From positions 1 through 64,000 of the forward strand of contig NZ_JAPPUW010000007.1 in the NCBI RefSeq assembly GCF_026712205.1: 64,000 bases of DNA. Direction: 5' to 3'. The DNA is from Pelomonas aquatica. GTDB lineage: Bacteria > Pseudomonadota > Gammaproteobacteria > Burkholderiales > Burkholderiaceae_C. Position numbers and translations under genes: made by a program. Position 1 is the first letter of the stretch. The number at the start of each line of letters is the position of its first letter. Below the pieces are notes generated by a model that searched no databases, was not told where the DNA came from, and worked only from the letters and a program-made list of their open reading frames with translations. Positions 57,211 through 64,000 of this stretch are shown piece by piece.

Positions 57211-57974
57211 TACCAGGCGCCCCCGGGATAGGCGCGCTGCAGGTATTGCATCGGCGCCAGCAGATGGCCCAGGTGCTCGCTGTGCACGCCGAGGTGGCCC
57301 TGGGGCTGCATCGCGCTGTCGCGCGGCAGGCTCAGGCCGGCCTCCTGCATCAGCGTGGCCCAGCGGGCACGCCAGTCCGCCTCCAGCTCGCGCCAGGCCG
57401 GGCCGGTGCCGTCGACGCCGGCGGCCGCGAACAGCTCGTTGAAGTAGGGCCACAACAGGGCCAGCGCGGCCTGCATGCGGGCCTTGGATTCGGCCGTGCC
57501 GTCGCCCAGGCGCACGGCCCAGTCGCTGCTGTGCTGGCGGTGGTAGCGCACTTCCTTCAGCGACTTGGCGGCGATGCCGGCCAACTCGGTGTCGGCACTG
57601 GCCTGCAGGCGCTCGTAGAGCAGCTCCAGCCAGAGGGACAGCGCCGCATTGCGCAGCGTGGTCAGCGCGAAATCGCGGCCACCGCTGCCGTCGCTGGGGC
57701 TGGCCGCGGCATTGGGCAGTTCGACCAGCACGATGTTGCGGTAGTCGCGCTCCTCGCGCAGGAAGGCGAGTTGGTCCTCGTCGCGGCCGGCGCCTTCGAG
57801 CGCGCCGGCAAGGGTCAGCAGCGCGCGGGCCTGGCCGAGCAGGTCCAGGGCCATGTTGGACAGGGCCAGGTCTTCCTCCAGCACCGGCGCATGGCCGCAC
57901 CACTCGCCCAGGCGCTGGGCGTGGATGAGGCAGGTGTCCGCCAGTTGCAGGACGTAGTTGAGCTTGGCGTCCAT
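57210..57974 (-). CDS. paaC: Phenylacetyl-CoA epoxidase structural subunit
   Basis: 254 residues from ATG 57974, overlapping the paaB stop in a TGATG; a GTG one codon earlier is less likely. Ferritin-like helical protein, partner of PaaA in the oxygenase complex; it does not itself carry the di-iron site. Confidence 0.94.
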   Translation of the reverse strand: MDAKLNYVLQLADTCLIHAQRLGEWCGHAPVLEEDLALSNMALDLLGQARALLTLAGALEGAGRDEDQLAFLREERDYRNIVLVELPNAAASPSDGSGGRDFALTTLRNAALSLWLELLYERLQASADTELAGIAAKSLKEVRYHRQHSSDWAVRLGDGTAESKARMQAALALLWPYFNELFAAAGVDGTGPAWRELEADWRARWATLMQEAGLSLPRDSAMQPQGHLGVHSEHLGHLLAPMQYLQRAYPGGAW

Positions 57975-58267
57975 CACATGTGGTTCAGTTGTTCCGGCAG
58001 TTCATAGAACGTCGGATGGCGGTAGATCTTGTCGTCGGCGGGCTCGAACAGGCTGCCCTTCTCGACCGGGTCGCTGGCGACGATCTGTTCGGAGCGCACG
58101 ACCCAGATGCTGGTGCCTTCCTGGCGGCGCGTGTAGACGTCGCGCGCCATCTGGATGGCCATGGCCGGGTCGGCGGCGTGCAGGCTGCCGCAGTGCTTGT
58201 GGTCCAGGCCCGCCTTGCTGCGGACGAAGACTTCCCACAGCGGCCATTCGTTCTTCGTGTTGCTCAT
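57974..58267 (-). CDS. paaB: Phenylacetyl-CoA epoxidase subunit PaaB
   Basis: 97 residues from ATG 58267 (AAGGAT 7 bases upstream), the usual length; an earlier in-frame start adds five residues of the paaA overlap. Small subunit that bridges PaaAC heterodimers. Confidence 0.94.
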   Translation of the reverse strand: MSNTKNEWPLWEVFVRSKAGLDHKHCGSLHAADPAMAIQMARDVYTRRQEGTSIWVVRSEQIVASDPVEKGSLFEPADDKIYRHPTFYELPEQLNHM

Positions 58268-58278
58268 GTCGTGATCCT

Positions 58279-59283
58279 TCAAGCGGCTTCGGCCTTGGTG
58301 GCCTGCTTCTTCGCGTGGGCCATCGCGGCCTCGCGCACCCAGGCCCCTTCATCCCAGGCCTTGTTGCGGGCGGCCAGGCGCTCGCGGTTGCAGGGGCCCT
58401 CGCCGCCCACCACGCGCCAGAACTCGCTCCAGTCGATGGCGCCGAAGTCGTAGCTGTCGCGCTCGGCGTTCCACTTCAGGTCGGCGTCGGGCACGGTCAC
58501 GCCGAGGATCTCGGCCTGCGGGATGGTCGCGTCGACGAACTTCTGGCGCAGTTGGTCGTTGGTGACGCGCTTGATGCCCCAGCGCATGCTCTGCTCGGAG
58601 TTGGGCGAGTCCTTGTCCGCCGGGCCGAACATCATCAGCGACGGCCACCACCAGCGGTTCACCGCGTCCTGCACCATGGCCTTCTGCCGGGCCGTGCCCT
58701 TCTGCATCATGACCAGGAGGCTCTCGTAGCCCTGGCGCTGGTGGAAGCTCTCCTCGCGGCAGACGCGGATCATGGCCCGCGCATAGGGCGCGTAGGAGCA
58801 GCGGCACAGCGGCACCTGGTTCATGATGGCCGCGCCGTCCACCAGCCAGCCGATGACGCCAATGTCGGCCCAGCTCAGCGTCGGGTAGTTGAAGATGGAG
58901 CTGTACTTGGCCTTGCCGGACAGCAGCGCCTCGGTCATCTCGTCGCGGCTGGTGCCCAGGGTCTCCGCGGCGGCGTAGAGGTAGAGGCCGTGGCCGCCCT
59001 CGTCCTGCACCTTGGCGAGCAGGATGGCCTTGCGCTTGAGCGTGGGAGCGCGCGTGATCCAGTTGCCCTCGGGCAGCATGCCGACGATCTCGCTGTGCGC
59101 ATGCTGGCTGATCTGGCGCACCAGCGTCTTGCGGTAGTGCTCGGGCATCCAGTCCTTGGCCTCGATGAAGTCGCCGGCGGCTATGCGGGCCTCGAAGGCC
59201 TCCTCGCGGGCCAGTTCCTCGGCGCTCTTGACGACCTTGGGCTTGGCCTCGCGGGCCATCAGGTCCATGGCTTGGGTATACAT
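58279..59283 (-). CDS. paaA: Phenylacetyl-CoA epoxidase catalytic subunit
   Basis: 334 residues, with AAAGGAGC before ATG 59283. Ferritin-like di-iron oxygenase; the EExxH-type ligands lie in VQDEGGHG and [10 protein letters not shown]. Epoxidises the ring of phenylacetyl-CoA with O2. Followed by paaB after 11 bp. Confidence 0.96.
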   Translation of the reverse strand: MYTQAMDLMAREAKPKVVKSAEELAREEAFEARIAAGDFIEAKDWMPEHYRKTLVRQISQHAHSEIVGMLPEGNWITRAPTLKRKAILLAKVQDEGGHGLYLYAAAETLGTSRDEMTEALLSGKAKYSSIFNYPTLSWADIGVIGWLVDGAAIMNQVPLCRCSYAPYARAMIRVCREESFHQRQGYESLLVMMQKGTARQKAMVQDAVNRWWWPSLMMFGPADKDSPNSEQSMRWGIKRVTNDQLRQKFVDATIPQAEILGVTVPDADLKWNAERDSYDFGAIDWSEFWRVVGGEGPCNRERLAARNKAWDEGAWVREAAMAHAKKQATKAEAA

Positions 59284-59295
59284 CTCAAGCTCCTT

Positions 59296-60594
59296 TCACT
59301 TCTTGCGTTGGTCCACGACGCGGCGGGCCTTGCCGACCAGCGTGCGTTCGATGGACTCCGGCGCCTCGACGCTGATGCGCGCCGTCACGCCGATGAGGTT
59401 CTTGATGCGCTCGGACAGCCGCCGGCCGATGCCGTCGTCGCTGGCGCCCAGGGCCAGTTCGCAGCGGATGAGCAGTTCGTCCAGCAGACCGTCGCGCGTG
59501 ACGACGAGCTGGTACTGCCCGCCCAGGCCCTTCTCCTGCAGCACGAGTTCCTCGACCTGGGTCGGGAACAGGTTGACGCCGCGGATGATGAGCATGTCAT
59601 CGCTGCGGCCGACGATCTTGCCCATGCGGCGCATGCTGCGCGACGTGGGCGGCAGCAGGCGCGTCAGGTCGCGCGTGCGGTAGCGGATGACGGGCATCGC
59701 CTCCTTGGTCAGCGACGTGAACACCAGCTCGCCCTCGCTGCCGTCGGGCAGCACCTCGCCGGTCTCGGGGTCGATGATTTCCGGATAGAAATGGTCTTCC
59801 CAGATGACCGGGCCGTCCTTGCTCTCGATGCACTCGCTGGCCACGCCCGGCCCCATCACCTCGGACAGGCCGTAGATGTCCACCGCGTCGATGCCGGCGC
59901 CGGCCTCGATCTCGCGGCGCATCGCCTCGGTCCAGGGTTCGGCGCCGAAGATGCCGATCTTCAGCGACGACTCGCGCGCATCCAGCCCCTGGCGCGCGAA
60001 CTCCTCGACGATCACCTGCATATAGCTCGGCGTGACCATGATGATGTCGGGCTTGAAGTCGTTGATCAGCTGCACCTGCTTCTCGGTCTGGCCGCCGCTC
60101 ATCGGGATGACCGTGCAGCCCAGCCGCTCGGCGCCGTAGTGGGCACCCAGGCCGCCGGTGAACAGGCCATAGCCATAGGCCACATGCACGAGGTCGCCCG
60201 CACGGCCGCCGCCGGCGCGGATGGAGCGCGCGACGAGGTTGGCCCAGTTGTCGATGTCCTTCAGCGTATAGCCGACCACGGTGGGCTTGCCCGTCGTGCC
60301 GGACGAGGCGTGGATGCGAGCCATCTTCTCGCGCGGCACGGCGAACAGGCCGAAGGGGTAGTTCGCGCGCAGGTCCAGCTTGGTCGTGAACGGGAACTTG
60401 GCGAGGTCGGAAAGCTGCTTCAGGTCGGACGGGTGCACGCCCTTCTCGTCGAACCTGGCCCGGTAGTGAGGCACGTTGTCGTAGGCGTGCTGCAGGCTCC
60501 AGCGCAGGCGTTGCAGCTGCAGCGCCTGCAGTTCGTCGCGGCTGGCGGTCTCGATGGCTTCGAGGTCGCCGGGGCGGGGAGATTTGACTGTCAT
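59296..60594 (-). CDS. paaK: Phenylacetate-CoA ligase
   Basis: 432 residues. ATP-grasp-independent AMP-forming ligase with P-loop SSGTTGKPTVVGYT and the C-terminal Lys in the LVGKARRVVD tail. Activates phenylacetate to phenylacetyl-CoA, the entry step. ATG overlaps the paaI stop by 4 bp. Confidence 0.95.
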   Translation of the reverse strand: MTVKSPRPGDLEAIETASRDELQALQLQRLRWSLQHAYDNVPHYRARFDEKGVHPSDLKQLSDLAKFPFTTKLDLRANYPFGLFAVPREKMARIHASSGTTGKPTVVGYTLKDIDNWANLVARSIRAGGGRAGDLVHVAYGYGLFTGGLGAHYGAERLGCTVIPMSGGQTEKQVQLINDFKPDIIMVTPSYMQVIVEEFARQGLDARESSLKIGIFGAEPWTEAMRREIEAGAGIDAVDIYGLSEVMGPGVASECIESKDGPVIWEDHFYPEIIDPETGEVLPDGSEGELVFTSLTKEAMPVIRYRTRDLTRLLPPTSRSMRRMGKIVGRSDDMLIIRGVNLFPTQVEELVLQEKGLGGQYQLVVTRDGLLDELLIRCELALGASDDGIGRRLSERIKNLIGVTARISVEAPESIERTLVGKARRVVDQRKK

Positions 60595-61019
60595 GCTTCG
60601 AATACCTTGCGTTCGCCGAGGCGGTAGGAGCGGCCGCGGAACATCGCGATCAGCTCGTCGTGCTGGTTCTTCACCGTGATGTCGTACAGGCCCGTGCGGC
60701 CGGCCAGCGAGGCCTCCTCGGCCGTCGCGGTCAGCACGTCGTTGAGCTTCGCCGACTTCAGGATGTCGATGCCGAAGCCCGAGGCCACGGTCAGCGCGTT
60801 GCGGCTGTTGCAGGCGAACGCGAAGGCCGAATCGGCCAGCGTCGCGATCAGGCCGCCGTGGCAGATCGCGAAGCCGTTCAGCATGTCGGCCCGCACGGTC
60901 ATCGTCAGCACGGCGCGGCCCGGCGCGATCGCGGCGATCCGCAGGCCCAGCATGCGGCTGGCGGCGTCGTCCGCGAACATCACGTCGCGGACCTTGTCGG
61001 CAGTGGCTTGCGCGTCCAT
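60591..61019 (-). CDS. paaI: Phenylacetyl-CoA thioesterase (hotdog fold)
   Basis: 142 residues from ATG 61019; a TTG at 61025 overlapping the paaG stop is possible. Hotdog-fold thioesterase of the PaaI type (CHGGLIATLADSAFAFACNS). It is thought to release CoA from dead-end intermediates. Confidence 0.93.
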   Translation of the reverse strand: MDAQATADKVRDVMFADDAASRMLGLRIAAIAPGRAVLTMTVRADMLNGFAICHGGLIATLADSAFAFACNSRNALTVASGFGIDILKSAKLNDVLTATAEEASLAGRTGLYDITVKNQHDELIAMFRGRSYRLGERKVFEA

Positions 61020-61021
61020 CT

Positions 61022-61825
61022 TCAACGGTCCTGGAACTCGGGCTGGCGTTTGTCCATGAAGGCGGCCACGCCCTCCTGGTAGTCGTAGGCGAAGCCGAGC
61101 TGGCTCTGCAGCGCGGCCTCGCGCTTGAGCGCGGGCTCGAACTCCAGCTTCAGCGCATCGTCCAGCGCACGGCGCGTCTCGGCCAGCGCGCGGGTGGGCA
61201 TGGCGGCCAGCTTCTGGGCCAGCGCCATCGCGGTGTCCAGCAGTTCGGCATCGGGCACCACGCGCGCGATCAGGCCGATGCGCTCGGCGTCCACCGCCTT
61301 GAGCCTGTCGCCCAGCAGCGCCAGCTCCAGCGCCTTGGCACGGCCGACGAGGCGGGGCAGCAGCCAGGTGCCGCCGCAGTCCGGGACCAGACCGATCTTG
61401 GAGAAGGCCTGGATGAAGCTCGCACCCTCGCTGGCCAGCACCAGGTCGCAGCCCAGGGCCATGTTGGCGCCCGCGCCGGCCGCGACGCCGTTGACGGCCG
61501 CCACCACCGGCACCGGCATGCTGCGCAGGCGCAGCGCCAGCGGGATGTAGTAGTGGTCCAGGATCTGGCCAATGTCCTTGGGCGCCGCGCCCGGCTCGCG
61601 GCTGGGCGCCACATGCGGGTCGGCCAGGTCCTGGCCGGCGCTGAAGGCCCGGCCCGCACCGGTGATCAGCACGGCGCGCGTCGCGCCGTCGGCCGCCGCC
61701 GCCTCCAGCGCCTGGCGCAGCTGGCCCAGCATGGCCGCGGTCAGCGCATTCAGCGCCTCGGGGCGGTTCAGGCGCAGCAGGCGCACGGCGCCGTGCTGCT
61801 CGATCTGGATCAATTGCTCGGACAT
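61022..61825 (-). CDS. paaG: 2-(1,2-epoxy-1,2-dihydrophenyl)acetyl-CoA isomerase
   Basis: 267 residues. Crotonase fold with oxyanion-hole segments GRAFSAGQDL and AAGAGANMALGCDLV; length and SAGQDL are typical of PaaG. Isomerises the epoxide to the oxepin-CoA, matching PaaZ. First gene of the operon; AGGAA lies just upstream of ATG 61825. Confidence 0.92.
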   Translation of the reverse strand: MSEQLIQIEQHGAVRLLRLNRPEALNALTAAMLGQLRQALEAAAADGATRAVLITGAGRAFSAGQDLADPHVAPSREPGAAPKDIGQILDHYYIPLALRLRSMPVPVVAAVNGVAAGAGANMALGCDLVLASEGASFIQAFSKIGLVPDCGGTWLLPRLVGRAKALELALLGDRLKAVDAERIGLIARVVPDAELLDTAMALAQKLAAMPTRALAETRRALDDALKLEFEPALKREAALQSQLGFAYDYQEGVAAFMDKRQPEFQDR

Positions 61826-61836
61826 GGAATTCCTCT

Positions 61837-61850
61837 ACCGACCGGTCGGT
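61837..61850. promoter_or_regulatory. paaR box: Perfect TetR/PaaR-type operator before paaG
   Basis: ACCGACCGGTCGGT is a perfect 14-bp palindrome, 12 bp upstream of the paaG ATG and directly downstream of the predicted -10, so a bound repressor would block the start site. Confidence 0.75.
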
Positions 61851-61852
61851 TA

Positions 61853-61881
61853 ATCGTAAAAGCCTCCTTGACCTGGATCAA
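61853..61881 (-). promoter_or_regulatory. Sigma70 promoter of the paaGIKABCDE operon
   Basis: On the minus strand TTGATC (61881-61876), 17-bp spacer, TACGAT (61858-61853). It lies upstream of the palindrome at 61837-61850. Confidence 0.6.
61868..61881. promoter_or_regulatory. FNR/Anr-like box overlapping the paaG -35
   Basis: TTGACCTGGATCAA matches 9 of 10 fixed bases of TTGATNNNNATCAA. Centred about 28 bp before the predicted start site, it would fit repression rather than activation. Confidence 0.5.
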
Positions 61882-61914
61882 GTGGATGACGGGAAAACCC
61901 TAGCCTGGTTCGAA

Positions 61915-62853
61915 CTAGAGCGCGACGACCTCGACGTCACCGGCCAGCGCCGCCACCTGCTTGGGCAACGGCGGCACGAAGCCCGTGGCCGTGCAGGCCG
62001 CCGCACCCGCGGCCAGCGACCAGCGCAGATGCTGTTCGACCGGCGCCGCGGCATTGCGCATCAGGCTGTCCAGCAGGCCGGCCAGCGCCGCGTCGCCCGC
62101 CCCCATGGTGTCGACCACGTCGACCCGCGGCGGCCGGGCCGAGCATTCCTCGACGCCGTGGTAGAGCGTCGCCCCGGCGTCGCCGCGCGTCAGCAGCAGC
62201 CAGGCACCGGGGTTCCAGGCCGCGATCTGGGCCAGGCCGGAGCGGTGGTCGGGCAGGCGGAACAGCCCGCGCAGGCCTTCGTCGGACACCTTGATGACGT
62301 CGGCCAGGCGGCACATCTGCTCCAGCGTGTCGTCGTAGCTGGCATCCATGGGCGCGCGGAAATTGGGGTCGTAGCTGATGAGCCGGCCCTCTGCCTTCAA
62401 GCCCTCGGCCAGCGCCCGCAGCCGCCCGGCCAGCGGCTCGCGCAGCAGGCCCAGGCTGCCGAAATGGGCCCAGCGCAGCGAGCGCGTCCAGCCCATCGGC
62501 AGGCCCTCGGGGCGGAAATGCAGGTCGGCGCTGTCCTGGCCGATGAAGAAATAGCGCGGCGGGTCCAGCTCGTGCACGATGGCCAGCAGCGGCGGGCGGG
62601 CCAGCTGCTGGATGAAGCGCATGTCGAGATTGGCCTCCTGGCTGACACGCCAGATCTCGGCACCGAAGACGTCGCGGCTGACCGCGCCGCCGAAGGCGCT
62701 CAGCTGCCCCAGCGTCGACATCGCCACCGCCACATTCCAGGGCGAGCCGCCACAGGCACTGCGCCAGCTGTCCGGCCCGGTGCGGATCAGGTCCGTCAGG
62801 GCCTCGCCGAAGGCGATGAAGTGCGGCAAGTCGGGGTGAAGGATCCGTGCCAT
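61915..62853 (-). CDS. PfkB-family carbohydrate kinase
   Basis: 312 residues from ATG 62853. Ribokinase/fructokinase fold: N-terminal CGGSPWNVAVAMSTLG segment and the C-terminal PfkB signature DTMGAGDAAL with the catalytic Asp. Phosphorylates a sugar, perhaps fructose; substrate not visible. It is 90 bp from the paaG start with the paa promoter between, on the same strand, so it probably has its own transcript. Confidence 0.88.
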   Translation of the reverse strand: MARILHPDLPHFIAFGEALTDLIRTGPDSWRSACGGSPWNVAVAMSTLGQLSAFGGAVSRDVFGAEIWRVSQEANLDMRFIQQLARPPLLAIVHELDPPRYFFIGQDSADLHFRPEGLPMGWTRSLRWAHFGSLGLLREPLAGRLRALAEGLKAEGRLISYDPNFRAPMDASYDDTLEQMCRLADVIKVSDEGLRGLFRLPDHRSGLAQIAAWNPGAWLLLTRGDAGATLYHGVEECSARPPRVDVVDTMGAGDAALAGLLDSLMRNAAAPVEQHLRWSLAAGAAACTATGFVPPLPKQVAALAGDVEVVAL

Positions 62854-62902
62854 TCGCGGCAATTCAAGCGCGCCTGGGCGGCCACTGCAAGACCCCGGGA
62901 TT

Positions 62903-62957
62903 AGGGCCTGTTCACGCTACGGGGATCGGTGCGATCCCCGTAGCGTGAACAGGCCCT
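62903..62957. repeat. Perfect 26-bp inverted repeat (55-bp palindrome)
   Basis: Positions 62903-62928 and 62932-62957 are exact reverse complements round a 3-base loop (GTG). It would form a very stable hairpin on both strands, 23 bp before moaA. No T run, so it is not a standard terminator. Confidence 0.85.
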
Positions 62958-62980
62958 GGTACCGCTGACACAATGCCGGC

Positions 62981-64000
62981 ATGTCCGCCCGCGTGATCCC
63001 CCTGCACGACGCCCGCCCGCTGCGCGTGGCGCCGGCGGCCGTGGCCGGCCTCCCGCTGGGCGACGCGCTGGGCCGGCCGCTGCACGACCTGCGCATCTCG
63101 GTGACGGACCGTTGCAATTTCCGCTGCGGCTACTGCATGCCCAAGCAGGTCTTCGACAAGCACCACGAATTCCTGCCCCATGCCGACCTCCTCAGCTTTG
63201 AGGAGATCACGCGGCTGGCGCATGTCTTCGTCGGCCTGGGCGTCGAGAAGCTGCGCATCACCGGCGGCGAGCCGCTGCTGCGCCGCCACCTCGAAACGCT
63301 GATCGAGATGCTCGCGCAACTGCGCACGCCCGACGGCCGCGAGCTGGACCTGACGCTGACGACCAACGGCTCGCTGCTGGCCCGCAAGGCGGGCGCGCTG
63401 AAGGCCGCCGGCCTCAGGCGCCTGACGGTCAGCCTGGACGGACTGGACGACGCCGTCTTCCAGCGCATGAACGACGTCGGCTTCCCGGTCGCCGACGTGC
63501 TGGACGGCATCCGCGCCGCGCAGGCCGCGGGCCTCGGCCCGATCAAGGTCAACATGGTCGTGCAGCGCGGCGTCAACGACGGCCAGATCCTGGCGATGGC
63601 GCGGCATTTCAGGCACAGCGGCGTCGTGCTGCGCTTCATCGAATACATGGACGTCGGCGCCACCAACGGCTGGCGCATGGACCAGGTGCTGCCCAGCGCC
63701 GAGGTGCAGCGCCGCATTGCTGCCGAATGGCCGCTGGCGCCGCTGTCGCACAGCGCACCGGGCGAGACGGCCGAGCGCTGGGCCTATGCCGACGGCGGCG
63801 GCGAGATCGGCCTCATCTCGTCGGTCACCCAGGCCTTCTGCGGCGACTGCAACCGCGCGCGCCTGTCCACCGAAGGGCGGCTCTACACCTGCCTGTTCGC
63901 GACGCGCGGCCACGACCTGCGCGCGCTGCTGCGCGGCACCGCGCCGGTCGACGACGGCCAGCTCGCGGGCGCCGTCGCCGGCGTCTGGCAGGGCCGCAGC
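62981..64000 (+). CDS. moaA: GTP 3',8-cyclase MoaA (3' end outside window)
   Basis: First 340 codons; the gene runs off the right edge. Radical-SAM motif C45-x3-C49-x2-C52 and a second 4Fe-4S motif C287-x2-C290-x13-C304 that holds the GTP-binding cluster. Catalyses the first step of molybdenum cofactor synthesis. An N-terminal extension of about 30 residues precedes the radical-SAM core. A 55-bp palindrome lies just upstream. Confidence 0.93.
   Translation, partial: MSARVIPLHDARPLRVAPAAVAGLPLGDALGRPLHDLRISVTDRCNFRCGYCMPKQVFDKHHEFLPHADLLSFEEITRLAHVFVGLGVEKLRITGGEPLLRRHLETLIEMLAQLRTPDGRELDLTLTTNGSLLARKAGALKAAGLRRLTVSLDGLDDAVFQRMNDVGFPVADVLDGIRAAQAAGLGPIKVNMVVQRGVNDGQILAMARHFRHSGVVLRFIEYMDVGATNGWRMDQVLPSAEVQRRIAAEWPLAPLSHSAPGETAERWAYADGGGEIGLISSVTQAFCGDCNRARLSTEGRLYTCLFATRGHDLRALLRGTAPVDDGQLAGAVAGVWQGRS

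Noticed and set aside
62903-62957. Palindrome as a molybdenum-cofactor riboswitch
   Set aside because: It is one simple hairpin and lacks the multi-helix shape of that riboswitch class.

Overview
The window is a high-GC chromosomal segment of a Burkholderiales betaproteobacterium, most likely of the Rubrivivax/Roseateles/Leptothrix type. Evidence is the GC-rich codon use, a gmk-rpoZ-spoT-greB block, an argH-algZ-algR/ppc/hemCDXY neighbourhood, a phenylacetate (paa) cluster and many outer-membrane and secreted proteins. I see no IS element, CRISPR array, rRNA or replication origin. The only tRNA is tRNA-Arg(ACG).

Layout. 1-10758 (minus) is the first ~3586 codons of one giant LEPR-XLL-type multidomain protein whose C-terminus lies outside the window. 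It carries Ig-like repeats, a vanadium-haloperoxidase-like domain with all five vanadate-site residues, a metzincin-type zinc motif, calcium-binding repeats and a beta-propeller-like region. 11.1-14.7 kb holds a small Cys-rich secreted protein and a SWIM/SNF2 helicase. 14.8-19.6 kb is housekeeping and stringent response: gmk, rpoZ, spoT, greB and a CoA-transferase III/racemase. 19.7-22.2 kb has a divergent DUF5666 lipoprotein/DUF6502 pair and tRNA-Arg. 22.3-26.4 kb is the hemCDXY operon. 26.4-33.6 kb is an accessory cluster: a TonB-dependent receptor, SapC-like protein, JmjC-like cupin, and a flavin-dependent halogenase fused to a DUF6445-like oxygenase domain. It sits between ppc and hemC, which are usually neighbours. 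LacI-type operator sequences precede the receptor. 34.2-45.4 kb: ppc, an unknown membrane-anchored protein, an AlgR/AlgZ-like two-component system, argH, a second TonB-dependent receptor and a bacteriohemerythrin. 45.4-51.6 kb: a periplasmic M3 peptidase, propionyl-CoA synthetase, an NlpC/P60 hydrolase and a DUF4382 lipoprotein. 51.7-61.9 kb: aerobic phenylacetate catabolism, as paaGIKABCDE plus a TetR regulator-binding protein-paaZ unit. 61.9-64 kb: a PfkB sugar kinase, a large perfect palindrome and the start of moaA.

Functional links. The paa genes form two translationally coupled minus-strand units. They convert phenylacetate to phenylacetyl-CoA (PaaK), epoxidise it (PaaABCE, with PaaD for cluster assembly), isomerise it to the oxepin (PaaG) and open the ring (PaaZ), with PaaI as rescue thioesterase. 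The paaG promoter has a perfect TetR-type palindrome over the predicted transcription start and an FNR/Anr-like box over the -35. The receptor/SapC/cupin/halogenase cluster looks like a substrate-uptake and modification module of the Caulobacter/Xanthomonas type. A strong hairpin terminator separates the receptor from the enzyme genes. The most unusual items are the giant haloperoxidase-containing LEPR-XLL protein and the halogenase-DUF6445 fusion.
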